Of a stretch of DNA of 7,646 nt, positions 1-5,054 are shown piece after piece. Position numbers and translations under genes: made by a program. How positions within the stretch are numbered: the stretch's first letter is position 1; each line of letters opens with the position of its first letter. The notes beneath the pieces were generated by a model. The model ran no database searches and was not told where the DNA came from. It saw only the letters and a program-made list of their open reading frames with translations. Origin of the DNA: JASJCP01 sp051155735 (GTDB lineage Bacteria > Cyanobacteriota > Cyanobacteriia > Cyanobacteriales > Xenococcaceae); NCBI GenBank assembly GCA_051155735.1, contig DAXETX010000032.1, forward strand, positions 1 to 7,646. Reading direction: 5' to 3'.

Positions 1-120
1 TCCCCTATATAGAGCGATCGCAATTTTTTAGCACGATGAAATTGGAAGAGCCTTAAACATAATATCAAAGACGAAATAGTTATTAAATCTTTAATAAATT
101 TAGATTGAGCGCATATCCAA

Positions 121-1536
121 TCAAGATGTTGACTCACTAACCCGCATCACAATCAAGGTCATATCGTCTTTATTATTAATCGTCGGTTGACCAGCAAACT
201 GTTCTACTTCCCTAAATAAATAGCTCAAAATCTCTTGGGGATTAGCTAAATTTTGACAAGCCCACTGAAAAGCACGACACAAATTAGCTTCATCAAAGCG
301 ATCGCCACTACCATTTACAGCATCAGTAAAACCGTCAGTATAGTAAATAATTGTATCTCCAGGAGCTAACTGTACCGTAGCATCTTCATATTCTGACTCC
401 ATATCTAGCCCGATCAACATCCCCCAAGTATCTAATCTTTTTAGAGTTTGGCTAGCTGCGTGCCACCATAAAGGAGGATTGTGAGCAGCATTAGTAAAAG
501 ATAACTGACGTGTCTGAGGGTCATATTCTGAGTAAAACATACTCACAAAACGATGGGAATTTTCTAAATCAGCATACATTACTCGATTGAGATGCTGCAT
601 AATGCGAGCAGGAGAATGACGGTTTAAGACTTCGGCTCGTAACATCCCTCTCGTCATAGTCATAATCAGTCCAGCAGGAACGCCTTTTCCCATGACATCA
701 CCAATCACAATACTCCAGGGTAACTTAGAAGCAGCATCAGTTCGATCTTGCTGGGGACGGTCATAATTTGTGGGAATAAAGTCATAATAGTCGCCTCCTA
801 CCCGATTAGCAGTTTTACAATCTGCTGCAATTTCTAAGCCCTGAATCTGAGGGCATTTACTAGGTAGTAATCTGACTTGAATTTCCGAAGCGATTTCGAG
901 TTCTCGATCTTGTCTTTCTTTAGAGCGCAATTCAACGGTTAATTCATGATTGGCGATCGCTACTGCTGTTTGGTCAGCTACCAATTGCACCAGTTTGCGC
1001 CTAGTTGTCGTCCACAAATAATCAGGATCGGTACTAAACACAAACAAGCGTCCCTGTTCAATATTTCTGACTAAAACAGGTGTACCATAAAGTTGGACTT
1101 TACCCTTTAGTTCTTGTTGTAGTTTTTCTTCTAAAAGCGGTGCAGCGGAAAATACTAAATTATTGCCACTAGAATTTACTTGACAAGTGATTTGTTCCAA
1201 AACTTGGCGGATTTCTCTACCTAACTGATTATCTTGACAGTGAAATTGCTCGAGGCTAACCTGTCCGTCTTCTTTATAAAGAATCAAAGCACCACCAATA
1301 GCATCAGTTACTCTCGCTGCCATTAGAGGCGTTAATTCGAGAAACTGATTCAAATTGCTAAAACTACGGAGCGCAAATCCCAGAGAACTTAGCAAGTCTT
1401 GAATTTTGTTTTGCTCTCGTTGTAAGTTAGCTACCAACTTTTTCAGTGCTATGACAGGAATTGTTGATTCTTTTCTAACACTGTTGGATTTGCTGGTATT
1501 ATCAGAAGGGTAGTGAGGGAATGGAACTACAGTCAT
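121..1536 (-). CDS. GAF-domain PP2C/SpoIIE-family serine/threonine phosphatase (RsbU-like)
   Basis: Predicted cytosolic protein phosphatase of 471 residues that would dephosphorylate a phosphoserine protein, typically an anti-sigma-factor antagonist (STAS protein), in a partner-switching pathway. Residues about 50-195 look like a GAF-type sensor domain. Residues 198-225 form the charged helical linker ending in ...SEIQVRLLP that normally joins sensor to phosphatase in RsbU-type proteins. The catalytic domain follows with the metal-binding motifs in order: GGDYYDF (247-253), GDVMGKG (279-285), AAHNPP (350-355), YYTDGFTDA (398-406) and DDMTLIV (457-463). All the acidic metal ligands (D249, D280, D401, D457/D458) are present, so it should be active. 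The start is ATG at 1536 with GAGG close upstream. There are no membrane segments. No kinase, STAS or sigma-factor gene is in the window, so the partner is unknown. Family assignment is firm; the substrate is inference. Confidence 0.93.
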   Translation of the reverse strand: MTVVPFPHYPSDNTSKSNSVRKESTIPVIALKKLVANLQREQNKIQDLLSSLGFALRSFSNLNQFLELTPLMAARVTDAIGGALILYKEDGQVSLEQFHCQDNQLGREIRQVLEQITCQVNSSGNNLVFSAAPLLEEKLQQELKGKVQLYGTPVLVRNIEQGRLFVFSTDPDYLWTTTRRKLVQLVADQTAVAIANHELTVELRSKERQDRELEIASEIQVRLLPSKCPQIQGLEIAADCKTANRVGGDYYDFIPTNYDRPQQDRTDAASKLPWSIVIGDVMGKGVPAGLIMTMTRGMLRAEVLNRHSPARIMQHLNRVMYADLENSHRFVSMFYSEYDPQTRQLSFTNAAHNPPLWWHAASQTLKRLDTWGMLIGLDMESEYEDATVQLAPGDTIIYYTDGFTDAVNGSGDRFDEANLCRAFQWACQNLANPQEILSYLFREVEQFAGQPTINNKDDMTLIVMRVSESTS

Positions 1537-1570
1537 TGCCTCAAGGATTTAATATTTATCTTAATTTTGG

Positions 1571-1598
1571 GTTATACATATTAGCCACTAGATTACAA
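1571..1598 (-). promoter_or_regulatory. Candidate sigma-70-type promoter for the SpoIIE-family phosphatase gene
   Basis: On the minus strand a -35-like TTGTAA (1593-1598) and a -10-like TATAAC (1571-1576) are separated by 16 bp, and the -10 box lies 34 bp upstream of the phosphatase ATG at 1536. The -10 matches the consensus at 5 of 6 positions and the -35 at 4 of 6. This is pattern matching in AT-rich DNA, so it is only a candidate. Confidence 0.4.
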
Positions 1599-1672
1599 GG
1601 GTACTCAAAATTTAGTTAAAGGTATCTTAAGAAAAGATTAAATTAATCAGGGGTTTTTCCGTACTTATGTAA

Positions 1673-1740
1673 TGGCAGCTTGTAATTAATCCTAGTCCAT
1701 TAGGATTGGTTTATCATAACTCGAATTAACTAGACTGCCA
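1673..1740. repeat. Nested inverted repeats (possible structured RNA or operator)
   Basis: The outer arms TGGCAG (1673-1678) and CTGCCA (1735-1740) are perfectly complementary. Inside them AATCCTA (1688-1694) and TAGGATT (1701-1707) form a perfect 7-bp hairpin with a 6-nt loop, which can be extended by A-T and two G-U pairs to 1685/1710. The 68-nt span recalls a small structured RNA, but there is no tRNA T-arm signature and no T-run after it. It could be a small RNA, a regulatory dyad or chance in AT-rich sequence. Confidence 0.35.
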
Positions 1741-1770
1741 ATAAATTTCCAATAAACCTTCAATAAACCG
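1738..1770. repeat. Three tandem 11-bp direct repeats, (C/T)CAATAAAYYK type
   Basis: Three consecutive 11-bp units begin CCAATAAA, CCAATAAA and TCAATAAA (1738-1748, 1749-1759, 1760-1770). The last two also share ACC after the AATAA core. The 11-bp period is close to one helical turn, so the cores fall on the same face of the DNA. The function is unknown; the last unit ends 14 bp before the left edge of the TA-flanked element at 1785. Confidence 0.5.
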
Positions 1771-1784
1771 CGGAAGGCGACGTA

Positions 1785-2060
1785 GGGCTGTTGCAAAGTC
1801 GCGAAAACTTATGATTTTGGAGAATAGGGAATTAGGGAAGTGGGGAAATCGAAAATAATCTTAAATTACAGCAATTTTTCCCTGAATTTAATTAAATTAT
1901 TTTTCCTGATTATTTACTTCAAGTCACTGAAATTAGGAATAACTCATTGATTAACCAATAATTTTTCTGGAGATAATCTGGCTAAAAGAACCAAATTTTG
2001 GCAAAAATCAGCCTAATTCCCTAAATCCCAATACTCTATATCTTTAGAATGAAACAGCCT
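1785..2060. mobile_element. MITE-like element or gutted insertion sequence, TA-flanked
   Basis: The left end begins GGGCTGTTGCA at 1785 and the right end, read on the other strand from 2060, begins AGGCTGTTTCA: 9 of 11 positions agree. About 40 bp inside each end lies a second, perfect 12-bp inverted match, TAGGGAATTAGG (1825-1836) and its complement (2012-2023), so the imperfect terminal repeats are about 50 bp long. A TA dinucleotide sits directly outside both ends (1783-1784 and 2061-2062), as expected of a TA target duplication. The 276-bp interior has no transposase frame. It could be a non-autonomous MITE or the fused ends of a deleted insertion sequence; the parental family is not identified. 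Confidence 0.55.
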
Positions 2061-2113
2061 TACACCCGAAGGGGGCATTGATGTAGTAAATGAGACTTTT
2101 CAGACAACCTCTT

Positions 2114-2195
2114 AGACAAAAAATTTGAGGTACAAATCTATTCACAATAATAATCGCTCGAAGCTTGACGACCAAATGTGATGTAAACTGTACCT
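2114..2195 (-). terminator. Possible terminator downstream of the PCP_red gene
   Basis: Read on the minus strand after the stop at 2234, AGGTACA (complement of 2189-2195) pairs perfectly with TGTACCT (complement of 2128-2134), and an A/T run including six T follows within a few bases. The 54-nt interval between the arms is long for an intrinsic terminator, so the call is weak. Confidence 0.25.
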
Positions 2196-2233
2196 TATTA
2201 AATCAATAATTATAACTAAATATGAGGTGGCAA

Positions 2234-2425
2234 CTACTGACCAAATTCGAGGCGCGCTTGCTCTACAATATCAGCAGTAACCTCCTCTAATTGTTCTGTT
2301 CGAGCTAATTCCTCAATACGTTGTCTAGCTTGAGGACGGACAAAGAAGGGAATTTTTTTGAGCTTAACTTCTGCTTCTGAGGTCCAGCGTAAATCTTCGG
2401 TAACATTGAAATTATTAATTTTCAT
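2234..2425 (-). CDS. Stand-alone PCP_red-domain small protein (ChlB/BchB C-terminal-like)
   Basis: A 63-residue protein consisting almost wholly of the PCP_red domain (Pfam family named for the 57-kDa subunit of protochlorophyllide reductase), otherwise found at the C-terminus of ChlB/BchB in the dark-operative enzyme. The signature is visible: W14, an acidic EAE, then LKKIPFFVR (22-30), an Arg-rich amphipathic helix with A33/R34, and a closing VEQARLEFGQ. None of the nitrogenase-like catalytic part of ChlB is present, so this is not a reductase subunit by itself. Short free-standing PCP_red proteins occur in cyanobacteria and their role is not settled. I start at ATG 2425, preceded by GAAG; a longer in-frame TTG at 2443 would add six residues but has no better ribosome site. 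It is head to head with the 2651 gene and may share its control region. Confidence 0.82.
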   Translation of the reverse strand: MKINNFNVTEDLRWTSEAEVKLKKIPFFVRPQARQRIEELARTEQLEEVTADIVEQARLEFGQ

Positions 2426-2460
2426 AGCTTCAATTATTGACAAATGGATTGAATCATTTT

Positions 2461-2489
2461 AATCCTAGCGAAACTAGGGTTTATGCCAA
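2461..2489 (-). promoter_or_regulatory. Candidate promoter with overlapping dyad upstream of PCP_red gene
   Basis: On the minus strand TTGGCA (2484-2489) and TAGGAT (2462-2467) are spaced by 16 bp and resemble -35 and -10 boxes (5 of 6 and 4 of 6 matches), about 37 bp upstream of the ATG at 2425. An inverted repeat with a perfect 5-bp core, CCTAG (2464-2468) and CTAGG (2474-2478), extends to 8 bp with one wobble (2461-2481). It covers the -10 box and part of the spacer, a typical place for a repressor operator. No regulator gene is in view, so this is a hypothesis. Confidence 0.33.
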
Positions 2490-2634
2490 CTATTTCGCAA
2501 ACATTGGTCACACTCTAATGTTTGTATTTGTTTACGAAAAACTTAAAAAATTGTGTAAATTGACTAATTTTTGCGGTTTTAGAGAGTTAATCAAATTAGG
2601 ATTTAAGTTGAAGTTATTTAAACAAGATACAGTT

Positions 2635-2653
2635 AGAGGAGGATAAGACTTTG
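2635..2653 (+). promoter_or_regulatory. Strong Shine-Dalgarno that fixes a TTG start
   Basis: A perfect AGGAGG (2637-2642) is followed by an 8-nt spacer and then TTG (2651-2653). This spacing is ideal and is the main reason to accept the non-ATG start of the downstream 106-residue gene. It is the best ribosome binding site noticed in the window. Confidence 0.8.
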
Positions 2654-2971
2654 TCTGAATTTTTAGATTTTCTCAAACATAAATATGCTTATGTGGCGAT
2701 CGGTGAATTTCAACCAGGAAGATTTGCTGAAGCTCAAAGATTATATGAAAAAGCAGTATCTACATATACTGTTGGGTTCAAAGGTGCGTTTTTATTACAA
2801 AAGCCTGGTACAGATGAAGGTATTGCCGTAATTATGTGGGATAGAATAGATGATATGCAAGACAACATTTCTGAGTCGTATAAAGCTATTTTGCATGAAA
2901 TGATTCCTCTATTCCGAACTCATCCTCATACCTCTTTCTATGAAGTTTGTAGCGAAATTACTCCTGAATAA
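2651..2971 (+). CDS. Small dimeric alpha/beta-barrel (ABM-like) protein of unknown function
   Basis: A soluble 106-residue protein without signal peptide or membrane segment. Its pattern fits a ferredoxin-like dimeric alpha/beta-barrel of the antibiotic-biosynthesis-monooxygenase/stress-barrel kind: a strand YAYVAIGEFQ (about 12-21), a long helix containing AEAQRLYEKAVS (26-37), a strand GAFLLQKPG (45-53), a strand GIAVIMWD (57-64), a helix around SYKAILHEMIPLF (76-88) and a final strand HTSFYEVCSEI (93-103). Such proteins include small oxygenases, heme-degrading enzymes and non-catalytic binding proteins; nothing here shows which, and no fixed catalytic residue can be named. Translation starts at TTG behind a perfect AGGAGG, and the upstream reading frame offers no better start. 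It diverges from the PCP_red gene over a 225-bp gap. Coding is confident; the fold is inferred from pattern. Confidence 0.75.
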   Translation: MSEFLDFLKHKYAYVAIGEFQPGRFAEAQRLYEKAVSTYTVGFKGAFLLQKPGTDEGIAVIMWDRIDDMQDNISESYKAILHEMIPLFRTHPHTSFYEVCSEITPE

Positions 2972-2976
2972 ATTAT

Positions 2977-3035
2977 TAGCTAGATCGAGAGAAAATGAAG
3001 CTCGAAAAAAAATTTATCGAGATAATAACTAGCTA
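2977..3035. terminator. Candidate bidirectional terminator between convergent genes
   Basis: The 61-bp gap between two convergent stops contains outer arms TAGCTAG (2977-2983) and CTAGCTA (3029-3035), a perfect 7-bp dyad that runs into the methyltransferase stop codon. It also has three copies of the TCGAG/CTCGA word (2985-2989, 3001-3005, 3017-3021) that can form alternative inner hairpins around an A8 tract (T8 on the minus strand). The layout suits a shared terminator, but none of the hairpins is followed by a clean U-run in the usual position. Confidence 0.35.
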
Positions 3036-5030
3036 TTTGTACTTTCGCCTTGACGATTTAGTTATTTTGTGTTTTTTGATTTTAACTTGATGATTGCTCA
3101 AACATTCTAGCCATCCTTTTAGGCGACGAATTGAGTTACTATCTTTTAGCAATCCTAGCTTTTCTTCTTGACAAGTTAAGCGATAAAAGTTTTCATAATA
3201 AGGATAATCGCTGGCTACTAAACTATCTTTGCGATGTAGTATTGGAGGGTTGCTATGCTCGGAAAGATCGTTATAAAGAATTGCTAAAGTCTTTAAATCT
3301 ATTTCCATTGTAGTTTGTAAAATTGGGTGAGCTACAGCATCAAACTCAGGGTAATAAAGATAGCTTATTTTCGGCTTATTGTAGTAAAATTTAATAATAT
3401 TAGCATTTTCTAGACGACCATAAACCCGACTAGCACATCCTTCATAAGCTCTTAGTAGCGGTGGCAATTTGTCTAAGGCACTGAGATGAATGGCTAAAGA
3501 ATTTTTAAGCTGTTTACCGATAGGGCTATTGCAACACAGGTTAGCTATTTTATCGAGATTTCCTACCTCTAATAATAATAAATCTGATAATAAACAGGCT
3601 TGTCTATAACTTCCCAACAAAGCTTTAGCATCTTCTTTGATTTCTTGCGCTACTTTACGAATACTAGGGCGACCTTTAAAATGAGCTAAGGCTAAATATA
3701 CTAATAAATCTTGACGACGTTTGCTACTTATTTGTTGCCACTCTTCTTGATTAGTTGCTTGTAAAACTAAATTAAAAGCGCGACGATAAGTTTTAAATTC
3801 TTGTTTAATTGCTGACTCTTCTGATAACTCATTTTTAATAGGAAGGCGACCCCGTTGCGTATAAAAGTCCATCAATGGAGTTAACAATACTCGATAATCT
3901 TCAAAGTTTCTTACTTCTCGATAAATTCGCGGTGTAGTAAGACGAGAAACAAAATAGGAAGCGCGAAAAGTTTCGGCTTCTTGAATATCTCTAAATACTA
4001 AAAATACACCTAAGCCGATAGGAATACTATTAATATTTAAAATGCTGTCGATATAACTTTTTAACTCCTCTTGTTCGTAATATTTTTGAAAAGTATTACG
4101 GGTAGTAATAATCCCATCGCCATAAGCGACTAAACCTCTTTGGCGATCATCGACTAATACTTGCGCTGATACGATTAAAATGCGGTTAGTTAATTCCCAG
4201 GCTTTTAGTAAAGCTTCTCTTCTTTCCTTGAGATCTTCGATAACATTAATCACATAGCCAAGATTAACAATGTCGGCACTAACTAAAGTTGATTCAGGGA
4301 AATAATAAGGATCCCAACCTGCACTAATATAACCTTGTTCTTTAATTCTTTGAACATCTCCCCCATGACCACAACCATAATCAAAAAAAGTTGTTTCTGG
4401 CGCAAACAATTCTGCTTCTAAAACTAGTCGTACAGGACGAGATAATTCATTACGATATATGGCTGCGCGATGGCGTTCGATATTAAGATTTTTTTTCGAG
4501 AAATACTGATTATTCAGAGGACAAATTATATGATGTCCTTCAAAGTCTAAACCATGATCTGCTAATAACTGTTGCCATTGTTGCCACATACCAATAAAGC
4601 GCGAATTATCTAATAAACCTAAAGCTACTTCTTCTTTAGTTAATTGAGCAAACTCTTGATATAACGGATAATCCGCCGTGACAAAAGTTTCTTTGCGATG
4701 TAATATTGGAGGATTTTCTGAGTGTTGATACTGGCGTTGTAAAACTTGCTTGTTAGTAAAATCGACAATTAAACTCTTCTGCAATTTAGGATGAGGCGCA
4801 AGATCGAAATCTGGATAAAAAAGATAAGATACTTTAGGTTTATCTAAAGCAAATTTTACTAAGGTTGCTTCAGTAATATCTTCGGTTAAAGCTCTAGCCT
4901 CTTTTTCATACTGTTGTAATATCGGATTGATTGCTTTTAAAGCCTTGGTATGGATATATAATGCACCAGGTAACAACTTGCCAATCTTGCTATTTTGGCA
5001 GCTAAAAACAATTGTTGTAAAGTCGGTCAT
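3033..5030 (-). CDS. DNA phosphorothioation-associated putative methyltransferase with duplicated flanking domain
   Basis: A 665-residue cytosolic protein of the family known as DNA phosphorothioation-associated putative methyltransferase, often encoded near dnd genes (sulfur modification of the DNA backbone). Its substrate is not established. Order: an N-terminal domain (11-168); the family signature HRAAIYRNELSRPVRL (187-202); a SAM-binding motif FDYGCGHGGDVQ (216-227) with a second-strand GWDPYYFP (238-245); then ADIVNLGYVINVIED (252-266) and GDG..T..TFQKYY (304-318). A helix-rich part (about 370-490) follows, then a C-terminal domain (499-656) that repeats the N-terminal one. No DPPY/NPPY motif of adenine or N4-cytosine DNA methyltransferases is seen in the SAM domain. 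The ATG at 5030 has AGAGG 9 nt upstream. No dnd, pbe or ssp gene is in the window. The gene has no HIP1 site, unlike the phosphorylase and sugar-transferase genes downstream. Family call is strong; activity is inference. Confidence 0.88.
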   Translation of the reverse strand: MTDFTTIVFSCQNSKIGKLLPGALYIHTKALKAINPILQQYEKEARALTEDITEATLVKFALDKPKVSYLFYPDFDLAPHPKLQKSLIVDFTNKQVLQRQYQHSENPPILHRKETFVTADYPLYQEFAQLTKEEVALGLLDNSRFIGMWQQWQQLLADHGLDFEGHHIICPLNNQYFSKKNLNIERHRAAIYRNELSRPVRLVLEAELFAPETTFFDYGCGHGGDVQRIKEQGYISAGWDPYYFPESTLVSADIVNLGYVINVIEDLKERREALLKAWELTNRILIVSAQVLVDDRQRGLVAYGDGIITTRNTFQKYYEQEELKSYIDSILNINSIPIGLGVFLVFRDIQEAETFRASYFVSRLTTPRIYREVRNFEDYRVLLTPLMDFYTQRGRLPIKNELSEESAIKQEFKTYRRAFNLVLQATNQEEWQQISSKRRQDLLVYLALAHFKGRPSIRKVAQEIKEDAKALLGSYRQACLLSDLLLLEVGNLDKIANLCCNSPIGKQLKNSLAIHLSALDKLPPLLRAYEGCASRVYGRLENANIIKFYYNKPKISYLYYPEFDAVAHPILQTTMEIDLKTLAILYNDLSEHSNPPILHRKDSLVASDYPYYENFYRLTCQEEKLGLLKDSNSIRRLKGWLECLSNHQVKIKKHKITKSSRRKYK
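3063..3536 (-). repeat. C-terminal copy of an intragenic domain duplication (residues 499-656)
   Basis: This part of the methyltransferase gene encodes residues 499-656, which align without any gap with residues 11-168 of the same protein. Shared landmarks are KPK(I/V)SYL(Y/F)YP(E/D)FD, NPPILHRK, (S/A)DYP and LGLL. My hand count gives about 64 identities in 158 positions. DNA similarity is still visible around NPPILHRK (3227-3250). Confidence 0.88.
4527..5000 (-). repeat. N-terminal copy of an intragenic domain duplication (residues 11-168)
   Basis: Encodes residues 11-168 of the methyltransferase, the partner of 3063-3536 at a constant offset of 488 residues (1464 bp). The word CTTTGCGATGTA occurs in both copies, at 4691-4702 and 3227-3238, exactly 1464 bp apart. 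This copy retains a longer acidic and aromatic C-terminal part (...LADHGLDFEGHHI), while the C-terminal copy ends in a lysine-rich tail. Confidence 0.88.
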
Positions 5031-5054
5031 GACTGTAAGCCTCTAGTAACAAAA

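Larger units (their letters stand above)
1537..2233. other. 697-bp intergenic region with repeats and a putative mobile remnant, no gene seen
   Basis: No credible open reading frame was found on either strand; ATG-started frames checked here are only about 10-15 codons. The region holds a candidate promoter for the phosphatase gene (1571-1598), a nested dyad (1673-1740), three 11-bp direct repeats (1738-1770), a TA-flanked terminal-inverted-repeat element (1785-2060) and, near the PCP_red gene, a possible terminator structure (2114-2195). It is AT-rich and has no HIP1 octamer, unlike the phosphatase gene beside it. Confidence 0.7.

Noticed and set aside
1..120. Terminator for the phosphatase gene
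   Set aside because: Only a 5-bp AT-rich dyad (AATCT/AGATT) and a HIP1 site were found downstream of the stop; no stem followed by a T-run.
1673..1740. tRNA-like gene
   Set aside because: The length and the closing stem suggested a tRNA, but there is no GTTCGANNC T-arm, no D-arm pattern and no clear anticodon stem.
2437..2646. 69-codon plus-strand open frame upstream of the ABM-like gene
   Set aside because: It opens with TTG without a ribosome site, overlaps the PCP_red 5' end and its control region, has low-complexity Lys/Phe-rich content from AT-rich DNA, and its last codons are simply the Shine-Dalgarno of the next gene.
3131..3313. 60-codon plus-strand open frame
   Set aside because: It lies wholly inside and antisense to the methyltransferase gene, whose reading is supported by a domain repeat.
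4692..4715. NPP of NPPILHRK as an adenine-methyltransferase NPPY motif
   Set aside because: The motif is outside the SAM-binding domain, lacks the aromatic after NPP and occurs in both copies of the duplicated non-catalytic module.
4995..5054. Extended start of the phosphorylase at TTG 4995
   Set aside because: The extra 20 residues do not resemble the family N-terminus, overlap the divergent gene by 36 bp and lack a ribosome site; similarity begins at the ATG at 5055.
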